DNA of 64,000 bases, taken from the NCBI GenBank assembly GCA_028278135.1, contig JANQEW010000029.1, forward strand, positions 340,889 to 404,888, read 5' to 3'. The translations under genes and the position numbers were made by a program. How positions within the stretch are numbered: the first letter of the stretch is position 1; every line of letters starts with the position of its first letter. This stretch comes from Rhodospirillales bacterium. Its GTDB lineage: Bacteria > Pseudomonadota > Alphaproteobacteria > Rhodospirillales > Rhodospirillaceae. The notes beneath the pieces are model-generated. The model saw only the letters and a list, made by a program, of their open reading frames with translations. It did no database searches and was not told where the DNA came from. Shown one piece after another: positions 7,995 to 19,901 of the stretch.

Positions 7995-9125
7995 TTACAC
8001 CCGCATTGGCATCAGGAGATAGAGTGCTGAATCGTCAGCAACTTCTCGTACGACTGTCGGCGACGCGGAATCAGAAACAGCGAAACAGACTGTATCACTG
8101 ACTATCTGCCCAAGAATATCGAGCAAGTAGCGGCTATTAAAGCCTATCGAGAGAGGTACAACAGCACACGCTGCATCCAACTCATCAACAGCACTATCCG
8201 TTGTTGTCGCATTAGAGGCTGACAGCACTAAGCTATCTTTATTACTAACAGAAAGTTTAATTACACGTGTCTTATCAATGCCTATAATAGTAGTAACACG
8301 TCCCACTGCCTCCGCAAGTAACTTGGCGTTGATCTTTATCATTTTATCATTGTGCTGTGGGATGAGACGTTCGCAGTCGGGAAACGTGCCATCAAGTAGC
8401 TTAGAGAGCAGCACCATTCCTGACTCAAAAGTGAAACGAACCTTTGTCTTGGACAGTGAAAGGACGATGTTCACTGTTGATTCGTCTATTAAAGAGAGTA
8501 AAATTCTAACTGTTTTACTAGGTAAAATAATATTTGGCATGAGATTGGCGTCTTGAGGTAAAGGTATTTCCATTCTGGCTAACCGATATCCATCAGTTGC
8601 CACAGCACGCAGAACGTCCAGGCTATTGCTACGAGCAGCGTAGAGAGAGATACCATTGAGATAAGAACGAGTGGCCTCTGTCGACATTGCAAAGCAGGTA
8701 CGTCCTATTAAAGAGCGCAAATCTGTCGCTTTTACACTAAAAGTCACTGGTAACACATCATCCATCAAAGATGGAAAATCGCCGTAAGGTAAGCTCTTCA
8801 GAAGAAAAGAAGATTTACCAAAACGTATTACAAGCTGCTCTTTATCCGTATCGTGTTCAATGTTGAGAAATACAGCATTTGGCAACTTTTTAACAATTTC
8901 ATATATCATATGCGCTGGCGCAGTAGCACAACCAGCACGTTCTATCTCACAAAACACAGTTTCCGCAAGTTCCAGATCCATATCCGTTGCCCTGAGATAG
9001 AGTCTGGATGATCTTGTCTCCAGATAAATATTCGCTAGAATGGGCACAGCGGCGCGCTTCCCAACCACACCCTGAACATGGCTTAAGGATTTGAGCAATG
9101 CTGAGCGTTCAATAGTGCATTTCAT
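7995..9125 (-). CDS. dnaN: DNA polymerase III beta subunit (sliding clamp)
   Basis: DnaN forms the dimeric ring that holds polymerase III on DNA. The 376-residue sequence shows the three clamp domains. It begins MKCTIERSALLKSLSHVQG with VEKR-like VGKRAAVPILANI, has RATDMDLE, the middle domain TRSYLNGISLY, and the domain 3 region with FNSRYLLDIL. It ends LYLLMPMRV, the canonical C-terminus that helps form the partner-binding pocket. The ATG overlaps the TGA of the upstream BRCT relic by four bases (ATGA). No dnaA or recF is next to it, so this is not the usual dnaA-dnaN-recF locus. Confidence 0.97.
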   Translation of the reverse strand: MKCTIERSALLKSLSHVQGVVGKRAAVPILANIYLETRSSRLYLRATDMDLELAETVFCEIERAGCATAPAHMIYEIVKKLPNAVFLNIEHDTDKEQLVIRFGKSSFLLKSLPYGDFPSLMDDVLPVTFSVKATDLRSLIGRTCFAMSTEATRSYLNGISLYAARSNSLDVLRAVATDGYRLARMEIPLPQDANLMPNIILPSKTVRILLSLIDESTVNIVLSLSKTKVRFTFESGMVLLSKLLDGTFPDCERLIPQHNDKMIKINAKLLAEAVGRVTTIIGIDKTRVIKLSVSNKDSLVLSASNATTTDSAVDELDAACAVVPLSIGFNSRYLLDILGQIVSDTVCFAVSDSASPTVVREVADDSALYLLMPMRV

Positions 9126-9430
9126 TGTTTAAATTGTTTAAACGCGAGCGATTGATGTTGAGCCTTCCCCTGTAGGCGTCTCAAGGCATCTCTAGATCTC
9201 TCATCAGAAGAGAGGCAACTCACTTCCTGCGATTCCTCCTCCTCATCTTTCCCTTCCGTCTTGAGCAAAGCAATCCATGTCTGTTCACTGAGAAGAATCA
9301 CACCCAGTGTCATCGCCTTGCTCGCCTTCATACCGGCATTACCACCCAGCACGACATAATCCTTGCGAGACATGGTAGTCAGTTGACCAGAAAAAACTAT
9401 ATTGACACCTGATAAAGGTCAACATCTTTG
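9122..9430 (-). pseudogene. Detached and internally deleted BRCT tail of ligA
   Basis: In the minus strand, downstream of the ligA stop, a different frame reads PLSGVNIVFSGQLTTM and continues SRKDYVVLGGNAGMKASKAM and LGVILLSEQTWIALL. This is the C-terminal BRCT domain of NAD-dependent ligase. Normally about 20-25 residues lie between the LTTM and the (S)KKTDYVVVG segments; here they are missing, so the domain core is deleted. In-frame stops precede PLSG, and the reading frame differs from that of ligA, so the tail cannot be joined to the enzyme. After the BRCT part an acidic, unrelated stretch (EGKDEEEESQEVS) continues to a TGA overlapping the dnaN ATG. Confidence 0.8.
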
Positions 9431-9456
9431 ACGTTGAGAGTCATAGGATTAATAAT

Positions 9457-12008
<2,552 letters not shown>

Positions 12009-12036
12009 ACTTACTTATTTTAGCACTTATGTGGTC

Positions 12037-12954
12037 TCATTCCAGATTCTGGACTTGCTCACGCAGTTGATCAATGGCTGTTTTGAGATCAATGCCTAGA
12101 TAAGTGAGATCCAGGCTGTTGGCCTTAGTACATAGGGTATTCGCTTCTCTGTTGAGTTCCTGACAGAGAAAATCAAGTCTGCGTCCAACGATACCGCCTG
12201 CTGTCAGTAACTGGCGTATTGCCAGTACATGAGCGCCTAACCTATCTAGTTCCTCACGTACATTGGCTCTTGCCGCCAAGATGGCAGCCTCTTGTACAAG
12301 ACGTTCCTCTGATATACCTGAGAATTTTTGTAGAAGTATTTCAATAGAATTGTGTATACGATCGAATATTACTGGAAATTGTGTCTCAGCGCGAGCATCA
12401 GCCATTTTTATAATAGAATCAATATTGTTAAGATGTCTGTCAATAACCTCAGCGAGCTTCCTTCCCTCCTCGATTCGCATAGTTACAAGCAAATCAAGGG
12501 CCCTCTCTAAGGACAGCAGGACTGCCGCCTCACGCTCTTGACGGTTTCCCCTCTGCGCATTTCTCTCACAGGGCACAAGGACGCCGGGGAGAGAAAACAG
12601 ACCATCTAGCCGTGGTAGATGTACCCAATCTGGGCAACGCCGATGCCACTCTGACGTGAGGCTTATCAACCTCGTCAGCACATCCTCATCTAGACACAGC
12701 ATCTCCTGATTGCTGTTTTGCTTGATAGTCAATGTGAGCAAAATAGCTCCGCGCTTGCAATACTTACTTATTATCTCTCGTATAACAAGTTCTAATAATT
12801 CAAATTCTCGTGGTAAGCGCAAGCGCACATCCAATCCCCTAGCGTTGACGCTCCTGATCTCCCATATCCAATCGGCAGGAGACGCTGAATCATCATAAGA
12901 CCCTGGATCGTGCCCATGGGAAGAAGCGAAAGCAGTCATACTCCTAATAGACAT
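12037..12954 (-). CDS. yicC: YicC-family endoribonuclease
   Basis: This is a member of the YicC/YloC family, described as endoribonucleases acting on RNA. The N-terminal signature MSIRSMTAFAS is present, where SMTGFA is usual. The middle part has IRSVNARGLDVRLRLP. The C-terminal block with GRRLDFLCQELNREANTL, CTKANSLDLTYLGIDLK and AIDQLREQVQNLE is the DUF1732 region. Length (305) is normal. The gene precedes gmk on the same strand, as in most proteobacteria. Confidence 0.93.
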   Translation of the reverse strand: MSIRSMTAFASSHGHDPGSYDDSASPADWIWEIRSVNARGLDVRLRLPREFELLELVIREIISKYCKRGAILLTLTIKQNSNQEMLCLDEDVLTRLISLTSEWHRRCPDWVHLPRLDGLFSLPGVLVPCERNAQRGNRQEREAAVLLSLERALDLLVTMRIEEGRKLAEVIDRHLNNIDSIIKMADARAETQFPVIFDRIHNSIEILLQKFSGISEERLVQEAAILAARANVREELDRLGAHVLAIRQLLTAGGIVGRRLDFLCQELNREANTLCTKANSLDLTYLGIDLKTAIDQLREQVQNLE

Positions 12955-13272
12955 TCATGTTCTCAATGTCAGAGAAGAGGTATGTTAGAACTATAAGAGA
13001 GAAAACAGATAAAAATCTTAAAACATTATCTACACATATGCGTAGTAATGTAGTAATCTAGTATTAGAAATGTATGCTAAAATTTAGGCAGCAGCCTCCG
13101 CTACTATCAGGCCTCCCATGCTGCGAGCAGGGGCTGGGCCTTGAGGGTTTTTCTGAGATAAAGAGAGCAACCTCTGATAGCAATAGCACACTGCCAGCCA
13201 ATCTGTTGTGGGAAGTACGTCATTCACTGCCACGCGTCAAAGATCACTCGAGATCAAGGGAGAGACCGTAAT
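12955..13272. other. 318-base divergent spacer between yicC and sat
   Basis: The left part is AT-rich (12990-13080) and could hold the promoters of yicC and the sat cluster. I could not place definite -35 and -10 boxes. The right part is GC-richer and has no gene that I can support. Confidence 0.5.
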
Positions 13273-14442
13273 ATGTCCAAGCTGGTCCCACCACATGGGG
13301 AAAGCGAACTCAAACCCCTACTCGTTCCAGCAGTGGAACGTGCAGAGGAGTTAAAACGGGCGGCAAGTCTAAAAAAAAAGGTGCCGATGACCAGCCGCGA
13401 GATGTCGGACGTGCTCATGATGGCCATGGGGGCCTATACACCAATTGATGGCTTCATGAACCAAGCAAACTGGGAAGGCGTGTGTGCCCATATGAAAATG
13501 ACAGATGGCCTCTTCTGGCCGATTCCCATTACACTCTCAACATCACAAGCAATGGCTCAAAGCATCGGCGATGAGGAGGAAATTGCTCTCTTTGACCAGG
13601 AATCTGGCGAAGTGATGGCGGTTATGACAGTGTCTGAAAAATATGTCATTGAGAGGGCGTTCGAATGTCAACACGTCTATCGTACCACAAATCCCAAGCA
13701 TCCCGGTGTACAGAAAGTGATGGCTCAAGGGGAGGTGAATCTGGCCGGGAGAGTCCGCTGTCTTTCGGAAGGTGAATATCCAGAAAAGTACAAGGAACTT
13801 TATGTGCGTCCAGCAGAGTCTCGGGCCGTTTTTGCTCAGAAGGGATGGTCAAAGGTGGCCGCCTTTCAGACCCGCAACCCTATGCACCGCAGTCACGAGC
13901 ATCTCGTCAAAATCGCTGTTGAGGTGACAGACGGCGTGTTCATTCATCAAGTACTTGGGAAACTGAAGGAAGGCGACATTCCGGCGGAAGTACGTACCGC
14001 AGCCATCGCAGCCATGATTGATCATTATTTTGTCCCTGGAACAGTCATACAGGCCGGTTATCCTATTGAAATGCGCTACGCTGGGCCTCGGGAGGCGTTA
14101 ATGCACGCCTTGATACGGCAAAACTTTGGCTGTTCTCATCTGATTGTGGGACGCGACCATGCAGGGGTTGGTGACTACTATGGCCCATTTGATGCCCAAC
14201 ATATCTTTGACACCCTGTGGCCTGGTGCGCTGATTACACAACCTCTGAAAATTGATATCACATTTTATTGTCGAAAATGCTATGGCATGGCTACGGCCAA
14301 AACATGCCCGCACGGTCAAGAAGAGCATGTCAATATTTCAGGCACAAAGCAAAGGGAGATGTTATCTCAAGGGGAATCTATCCCACCAGAGTTTAGCAGA
14401 CCAGAAGTAGTAGAAATATTACAATCTTACTATCAAAAATAA
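13273..14442 (+). CDS. sat: Sulfate adenylyltransferase (ATP sulfurylase, dissimilatory type)
   Basis: Sat interconverts ATP plus sulfate with APS plus pyrophosphate. The homo-oligomeric bacterial/archaeal type is shown by the [11 protein letters not shown] motif (about residues 199-209), [13 protein letters not shown] (about 292) and ISGTKQRE near the end. Cysteines in [18 protein letters not shown] form the zinc site seen in sulfate reducers and sulfur oxidisers. Length (389) fits. AGGGAGAG precedes the ATG at 13273. It stands directly before qmoA-qmoB-hdrC-hdrB, so it should serve dissimilatory sulfur metabolism. In a sulfur oxidiser it would run toward ATP and sulfate; the direction cannot be read from the sequence. 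Confidence 0.96.
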   Translation: MSKLVPPHGESELKPLLVPAVERAEELKRAASLKKKVPMTSREMSDVLMMAMGAYTPIDGFMNQANWEGVCAHMKMTDGLFWPIPITLSTSQAMAQSIGDEEEIALFDQESGEVMAVMTVSEKYVIERAFECQHVYRTTNPKHPGVQKVMAQGEVNLAGRVRCLSEGEYPEKYKELYVRPAESRAVFAQKGWSKVAAFQTRNPMHRSHEHLVKIAVEVTDGVFIHQVLGKLKEGDIPAEVRTAAIAAMIDHYFVPGTVIQAGYPIEMRYAGPREALMHALIRQNFGCSHLIVGRDHAGVGDYYGPFDAQHIFDTLWPGALITQPLKIDITFYCRKCYGMATAKTCPHGQEEHVNISGTKQREMLSQGESIPPEFSRPEVVEILQSYYQK

Positions 14443-14484
14443 ATTTTTCAATCACCTGGACAGACACGTTCAAGGTGCTCTCTT

Positions 14485-14520
14485 AATGTCCAAATCTCAT
14501 GGAATGTCCCAATCTCATGA
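14485..14520. repeat. 18-base imperfect tandem duplication
   Basis: The unit aatgtccaaatctcatgg at 14485-14502 is followed by a near copy at 14503-14520 with two differences. It lies in the sat-qmoA spacer. Confidence 0.75.
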
Positions 14521-14691
14521 CAACCGACAACTAAGGGAGTGCTTTCCGCTTCACGTGGAGACTCTTGACTTCCGCTTACATCAGCATATCTTCATATGAT
14601 ACCGTGCTCCAGAGTGGCTTGAACATCCTCCGCCTGAACGGTAGGAGGCGCATTGGGGCTCTGCCCAGGTGACAGATAAGGGAGAGGGGAC

Positions 14692-15951
14692 ATGCTGGAA
14701 AGTCAACCCCGCAGCCAGACGATTCTTGTAGTTGGCGGTGGAATCAGTGGCATCACAACGGCCATTGAAGCTGCTGAGACAGGTTATGATGTCGTCATCC
14801 TTGAAAAGACCCCGACTCTTGGGGGTCGAGTAGCTCAGCTTAACCGTTACTTCCCGAAACTCTGCCACCCCACTTGCGGCCTTGAAATAAATTTCCAGAG
14901 AATCAGAAAGAATCCACAGGTGACAATATTCACTATGAGCACTGTGGCCGCCATTCAAGGTGAGCGAGGCGATTATACAGTAACAGTAAGGCAGACTCCG
15001 CGTTACGTGAAGCCTAACTGCACAGCGTGTGGTGACTGTACAAGAGCAGTAGAAATGAAGGTCAAAAATCCTTTCAATTATGACTTAGCAGACATGACGG
15101 CGGCCTACTTACCACACGAAATGGCGTTTCCCATGCGTTATGTCATTGCACCTCAGTTGATTGGGACTGACGAAGCAGAGAAGGTGAAAGCGGCCTGTCA
15201 GTACAATGCAATTGATCTTGAGGAAAAGGAATCAACATTTGATCTCCATGTTGGGGCCATTGTATGGGCCACTGGCTGGCAGCCGTACGATGCAGCGCGG
15301 ATCAGCCCTTATAGATATGCCTATTTGAAGGATGTGATCACAAATGTTGAGATGGAGCGGCTTGCGGCTCACAACGGTCCCACCCATGGCCACATTCTAC
15401 GCCCCTCTAACGGGCAAATACCAAGAAATGTTGCACTGATTCAGTGTGCTGGATCACGTGATCATAATCATCTGCCATATTGCTCACGTATTTGTTGTCT
15501 TGCCTCTATGAAACACGCGGCTTACCTTCGGGAGCAGTACGCCGATGTCAGGGTTGACATTTACTACATTGATATCCGTGCACATGATAAGCTGGAAGCT
15601 TTCTATCGCAAGATAGTGAATGATCCACGGGTACGGATGATCAAGTCAAAACCTGCCGAAATACGAATCGGTGCGGAGGATGAGCCTGTGGTGTGCGGAG
15701 AAAATACGTTAACGCGAGAGATTTATTCAGAATCATATGACTTAGTTGTTCTCGCTACAGGCATGCAGCCTTCCTACTCAATCCATGGATCGCTCATCAA
15801 TGTAAAGATGGATGATTACGGCTTCATCGTGCCTGATGACGACAACAAGGGCATATTCTCTGCTGGCGTGGCTGCTGGGCCGCTTGATGTCTCGATGTCC
15901 GTGCAATCCGCAACCGCCGCTGCCCTAAAGGCGATTCAGGCTGTTTACTGA
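14692..15951 (+). CDS. qmoA: Quinone-modifying oxidoreductase subunit QmoA
   Basis: QmoA is a HdrA-like FAD protein of the Qmo complex that links APS reductase to the quinone pool. The FAD Rossmann motif is VVGGGISGITTAIEAAETG at about residues 13-32. HdrA-type features follow: LGGRVAQLNRYFPK, a cysteine cluster CTACGDC near residue 110, the QCAGSRD segment, and YCSRICCLASMKHA. The last part (FSAGVAAGPLDVSMSV) closes the flavin fold. AAGGGAGAGGGGAC precedes the ATG. qmoB starts 19 bases downstream. Close HdrA relatives exist, but the pairing with a larger second HdrA-like protein and sat makes QmoA the best call. Confidence 0.92.
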   Translation: MLESQPRSQTILVVGGGISGITTAIEAAETGYDVVILEKTPTLGGRVAQLNRYFPKLCHPTCGLEINFQRIRKNPQVTIFTMSTVAAIQGERGDYTVTVRQTPRYVKPNCTACGDCTRAVEMKVKNPFNYDLADMTAAYLPHEMAFPMRYVIAPQLIGTDEAEKVKAACQYNAIDLEEKESTFDLHVGAIVWATGWQPYDAARISPYRYAYLKDVITNVEMERLAAHNGPTHGHILRPSNGQIPRNVALIQCAGSRDHNHLPYCSRICCLASMKHAAYLREQYADVRVDIYYIDIRAHDKLEAFYRKIVNDPRVRMIKSKPAEIRIGAEDEPVVCGENTLTREIYSESYDLVVLATGMQPSYSIHGSLINVKMDDYGFIVPDDDNKGIFSAGVAAGPLDVSMSVQSATAAALKAIQAVY

Positions 15952-15970
15952 ACCGCGAGGAGGAATATAA

Positions 15971-18226
15971 ATGTCAACAAGTAACACTTGTGTGTACCTC
16001 TGCAGCGGCTGTGGTATCGGCAATGCCGTCTCCATGGATGGTCTGAAAAATGTTGTAGAAAGCGAGTTCAAAAAATCTTGCACGATTCATGATTATCTTT
16101 GCGGAGATGAAGGCTTAGGCCTCATTCGATCAGATATCGTGAAAGGGATTAATCAAATGGTTGTTGCTGCCTGTTCTCCGCGAGCAATGGCAGATCGATT
16201 TCGTTTTAATGGCGTTCAAGTCATTCGTGCAAATTTGCGCGAGCAGGTCGTCTGGAGTCATCCAGAAAACGAAGAAGACACTCAGATGATGGCTGAGGAC
16301 AATGTCCGCATGGCTGTCACAGAAGCCGGCAAGTCAACGGCGCCAGAACCACAGCTGGAGGGTGACAATTCAGAGGTCATCATGGTTGTTGGTGGAGGGC
16401 ATTCTGGCCTAACGGCTGCCTATGAAGCTGCTAAGACAGGTTATGATGTGCTCTTGGTCGAGCGCGCAACCCATCTTGGTGGAATGGCAAGAAAGTGGTC
16501 CAAGCGAATGCCGACAGATCCACCCTACAAAAATCCACAGCCTAACACAGTAGAGAACTTGATCGAATCTGTGAGCAATGATCCCCGCATCACGGTTAAA
16601 ATGGGCTGTACTGTCGCGAAAACCTCTGGCATGCCAGGGCGATTCATTGTTGATTTTTCCGACGGCAGCAGCCAGACCGTTGGGGCTGTGGTTGTAGCCA
16701 CTGGCTGGCGGCCCTATGATGCGGGCAAACTTAACCATCTTGGCTATGGTATTTCATCCGATGTTGTGACCAACGTTGAGCTCGAGGAGATGCTGACAGA
16801 GGGGCGTATTGCACGTCCGTCTGACGGTAAGATCCCTGAGGTGGTTGTTTTTGTACAGTGTGCCGGTTCACGCGACAGGGACCACCTACCATACTGTTCA
16901 TCGGTGTGCTGCGGTGTCTCCATAAAACAAGCCTTGCAGCTGCGTGAGGCTCATCCAGATGTAATGATCTACATTATCTACGAGGAATTGCGCACTCCAG
17001 GTGTAGCTGAAGAATTCTATCGTACATCTCAACGAGCGGGAGTGATTTTTCTGAAGGGAAAAGTGCAAAAAATTGATTCATCGCTTGGAATCACTGTACA
17101 GGATGCTTTTTTACAGCAAGAAGTCCCCCTGAAGGGGGTAGAAATGGTTGTTCTTGCTACTGGAATGGTACCTAATTCAACAAATATTGATAAAGAGGCA
17201 CAATTTTTAGACGAAGAAAAACTGAAGTTACTTAACAGTGATGTCAATCACTATGCGCCTATCAAAGTAGCTGGAGCCGCCGCGGAGCCTATCACTTTGT
17301 CTGCAGAAACTCTGCCCGCAGGTGAGTCGATTCTCAACTTGCAATATCGTCAAGGGCCACACCTACCGATGCTAGCGCACGGTTTTCCTGACAGCCATTA
17401 CATTTGCTTTCCCTATGAAACGCGTCGTAGTGGCGTCTATGTCGCCGGCCCTGTCAGACGTCCAATGGACATGGGCGAGGCTGCAGAAGACGCTACGGGG
17501 GCGGCTATGAAAGCCATTCAGGCGATTCGTGCAGCCGCCAGGGGTATCGCTTTGCATCCGCGTGCCGGTGACCTGTCCATTCCCCATATAAACCTCAACC
17601 CGTGTACTAAATGTCGCCGCTGCACGGTTGAATGTCCATTTGGGGCCATTGATGAGACAGAGCAAGGCTTTCCGAGCGTCAATGCTACCCGTTGTAGACG
17701 GTGCGGCACGTGCATGGGAGCCTGTCCGGTAAGAACTATTAGTTTTACTAATTACACTGTAGATATGATTGGTAGTATGATCAAAGCAGTGCACATCCCA
17801 GATGAGATGGAGGAGAAGCCACGTATTCTAGCGCTTGTCTGCGAAAACGATGCTTATCCAGCTCTGGACATGGTAGGCATTGCGCGTCTGTCATTCAGCG
17901 CCTATGTCCGCATTATCCCCGTCCGTTGTCTTGGTTCTGTCAATCTGCTTCTTGTTTCTGATGCTCTCTCTGTTGGCTATGACGGCGTCATCTTAATGGG
18001 ATGCAAACCAGGTGATGATTACCAATGTCATTTTATGAAAGGTTCCGGCATTGCGCAGGAACGTCTAAGCAAAGTTAGTGAAACATTAAAAAGTATGGCC
18101 CTCGAAGCTGAAAGAGTCCTGATGGCTGAAGTGTCTATTGCTGACTCTGCTGCTTTGCCAAAAGTCATCCAGAGCTTTGTCAAAGTGCTGGAGTCTGTCG
18201 GTCCCAATCCGTTCAAAGGGTTCTGA
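15971..18226 (+). CDS. qmoB: Quinone-modifying oxidoreductase subunit QmoB
   Basis: QmoB is the larger HdrA/MvhD-like subunit. The N-terminus has YLCSGCGIGNAVS. The FAD motif VVGGGHSGLTAAYEAAKTG is near residue 140, and HdrA-like QCAGSRDRDHLPYCSSVCC near residue 300. Two ferredoxin-type 4Fe-4S motifs, CTKCRRCTVECP and CRRCGTCMGACP, are at about residues 545 and 575. The C-terminal domain (about 610-700) is MvhD-like with IIPVRCLGSVN and ILMGCKPGDDYQCHF. GGAGG lies before the ATG. Length (751) agrees with QmoB. The downstream hdrC starts three bases after the stop. Confidence 0.93.
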   Translation: MSTSNTCVYLCSGCGIGNAVSMDGLKNVVESEFKKSCTIHDYLCGDEGLGLIRSDIVKGINQMVVAACSPRAMADRFRFNGVQVIRANLREQVVWSHPENEEDTQMMAEDNVRMAVTEAGKSTAPEPQLEGDNSEVIMVVGGGHSGLTAAYEAAKTGYDVLLVERATHLGGMARKWSKRMPTDPPYKNPQPNTVENLIESVSNDPRITVKMGCTVAKTSGMPGRFIVDFSDGSSQTVGAVVVATGWRPYDAGKLNHLGYGISSDVVTNVELEEMLTEGRIARPSDGKIPEVVVFVQCAGSRDRDHLPYCSSVCCGVSIKQALQLREAHPDVMIYIIYEELRTPGVAEEFYRTSQRAGVIFLKGKVQKIDSSLGITVQDAFLQQEVPLKGVEMVVLATGMVPNSTNIDKEAQFLDEEKLKLLNSDVNHYAPIKVAGAAAEPITLSAETLPAGESILNLQYRQGPHLPMLAHGFPDSHYICFPYETRRSGVYVAGPVRRPMDMGEAAEDATGAAMKAIQAIRAAARGIALHPRAGDLSIPHINLNPCTKCRRCTVECPFGAIDETEQGFPSVNATRCRRCGTCMGACPVRTISFTNYTVDMIGSMIKAVHIPDEMEEKPRILALVCENDAYPALDMVGIARLSFSAYVRIIPVRCLGSVNLLLVSDALSVGYDGVILMGCKPGDDYQCHFMKGSGIAQERLSKVSETLKSMALEAERVLMAEVSIADSAALPKVIQSFVKVLESVGPNPFKGF

Positions 18227-18229
18227 TCT

Positions 18230-18847
18230 ATGACGTACATCTCCCCGCTTCCAACTCGGAAGTACGACCTGAGTTTTGCACGCTGGGTTCACCGGCACAT
18301 CGACGGGGGTGATCGCCTGGCTATGTGCATGCAGTGTGGTGTGTGCTCGGGATCTTGTCCGCTGGGTACTACAATGGATAACGGCCCTCGTAAGACATTT
18401 ATGATGATTCGCGCTGGGATGAAGGATGAGGTTTTACAATCTGATACACTGTGGAATTGTGTATCATGTTACAATTGCGTAGTCCGTTGCCCAAGAGATG
18501 TACCTGTGGCCTATATATTACACGAATTGGCCACAGTTGCAGTGCGTGAAGGCTATGCTCAAGCCAGGACAGCAGAGACCAATAAATTTGTTAAAGGCTT
18601 CACCTGGAGTTATAAGATCTTTGGACGCACCGATGAACGACTTGTGAGCTTGTTCTATTACTTTCAGGATGGTTTTGCCTCAGGTCTCAAAAAGCTTCTG
18701 GCGTTCAGGCACATTGCACTTGGTTTTCTCAAAGTGGGGCGTTTGCCTTTTGGCATGCCCCACAGCCTTAGGCACAGGCGTGAATTGAGAAAAATTCTTA
18801 CAGCTGCAACCAAAATTGAAGCACAACCTGCCAAAGGAGGGAGGTAA
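18230..18847 (+). CDS. HdrC-like iron-sulfur subunit
   Basis: This 205-residue soluble protein has two 4Fe-4S motifs, CMQCGVCSGSCP (about residue 33) and CVSCYNCVVRCP (about residue 76), arranged as in HdrC of heterodisulfide reductase. No membrane segment is evident, although the region around RHIALGFLKVGRLPF is mildly hydrophobic. In the classical Qmo complex this role belongs to QmoC, a fusion of an HdrC-like part with a heme b membrane domain. Here the membrane domain is absent, and a separate HdrB-like gene follows. The gene is separated by three bases from both neighbours, so it is certainly part of the same operon. Confidence 0.9.
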   Translation: MTYISPLPTRKYDLSFARWVHRHIDGGDRLAMCMQCGVCSGSCPLGTTMDNGPRKTFMMIRAGMKDEVLQSDTLWNCVSCYNCVVRCPRDVPVAYILHELATVAVREGYAQARTAETNKFVKGFTWSYKIFGRTDERLVSLFYYFQDGFASGLKKLLAFRHIALGFLKVGRLPFGMPHSLRHRRELRKILTAATKIEAQPAKGGR

Positions 18848-18850
18848 GCT

Positions 18851-19765
18851 ATGTCCGCGGAGAAGAAATATACCTTCTATCCTGGTTGTGCCTCTCAAAG
18901 TACTGGAAAACATCTGGATACCTCTTTGCGAGCAGTTTTGCCAAAGCTTGGGGTTGCATTGCAAGACGTTGATGACTGGAACTGCTGTGGCGCCTCCATC
19001 GGGCATATCCGGCAGGGCCATTTACCGACTGCCGCCCTGACTGCACGCAATCTCTCTCGTGCAAAAGATAATGGAAACAGTGATTTCGTCACAGCTTGTC
19101 CCGCTTGCTATTTAAACAGTCATTACTATAACGAGTGTATTAGAAATGATAATAACTTTAAACAAGAAATGAACACTATCCTTAAATCAGCAAGTCGTTC
19201 TTATGATGGAAGTTTGCATGTGCGCCATATATGCGAGATTTTGGTCAATGATGTCGGTCTTGAGAAGGTCAGGGAAAACGTTGTGAAGCCCCTAAAAGGT
19301 CTTAAAGTGGCTGGCTATATCGGTTGCCAGACTTTGCGTCCGTTTGCCGGCACAGAACGAGGTGGACAGTACGACACCTACGAGGAGCCGCAATTCCTCG
19401 ATAATTTCATCGAGGCGTCTGGGGCTACGCCTCTTAAGGATTTTAAACATAAGACCTCATGCTGTGGTGGTGCGGTTTCTGCGGTGAGTCCGGAAAAAAC
19501 GCTCCATTTAATGGAAAATATCCTTAAAGAGGCAACAGCAAAAAATGCCGACTGTATATGCACACCGTGCGCGCTGTGTCAAACGAATGTTGAGATTTAT
19601 CAGGATATGGTAAACAAAAAATTTTCAACCCAGTATAAAATACCTGTGCTATTCTACAGCCAACTATGGGCCTTGTCCTTTGGTATGGATCCCAAAAAGG
19701 ACGCGGCCATGCATCAGAGTCTTCTGCCTGTAAACAAGATTATTGCCGCTGCTGCGGTTCAATAG
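18851..19765 (+). CDS. HdrB-like subunit with two CCG domains
   Basis: The protein (304 residues) is a HdrB homologue. The first cysteine-rich set is FYPGCASQS, WNCCGAS and ACPACYLN; the second is YIGCQTLRP, SCCGGAV and CTPCALCQTN. In heterodisulfide reductases, these CCG domains bind noncubane 4Fe-4S clusters that perform disulfide chemistry. With qmoA, qmoB and hdrC it forms an operon. Its presence suggests that the complex exchanges electrons with a soluble thiol/disulfide or an unknown partner in addition to, or instead of, quinone. The natural substrate cannot be told from sequence. Confidence 0.9.
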   Translation: MSAEKKYTFYPGCASQSTGKHLDTSLRAVLPKLGVALQDVDDWNCCGASIGHIRQGHLPTAALTARNLSRAKDNGNSDFVTACPACYLNSHYYNECIRNDNNFKQEMNTILKSASRSYDGSLHVRHICEILVNDVGLEKVRENVVKPLKGLKVAGYIGCQTLRPFAGTERGGQYDTYEEPQFLDNFIEASGATPLKDFKHKTSCCGGAVSAVSPEKTLHLMENILKEATAKNADCICTPCALCQTNVEIYQDMVNKKFSTQYKIPVLFYSQLWALSFGMDPKKDAAMHQSLLPVNKIIAAAAVQ

Positions 19766-19861
19766 AGAGCAGATCCACTGGGGGGTGTGGGCTCGCTTTT
19801 GGTTCGTGACTGACCTGACTTGACTGACAGGGATCTCTGCCGGCCGTGTATGAAACGGCTG

Positions 19862-19901
19862 CCTAGCTAGCTAGCCTAGCTAGCTAGGCTAGCTAGCTAG
19901 A
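19862..19901. repeat. Palindromic CTAG microsatellite at the clpB stop codon
   Basis: About 40 bases consist of repeats of the self-complementary ctag/ctagc unit, with small phase changes (gcctagctagctagcc, tagctaggctagctag). The whole stretch can fold on itself in either strand. Its right end contains the clpB stop (cta at 19897-19899). It lies between the convergent hdrB and clpB genes, so it may act as a bidirectional terminator, though no T-run follows. Confidence 0.85.

Noticed and set aside
13273-19765. Assimilatory sulfate activation as the role of sat
   Set aside because: Assimilatory systems use CysDN or a Sat-APS kinase fusion with cysH. Here Sat is of the dissimilatory type and joined to qmoAB and hdrCB.
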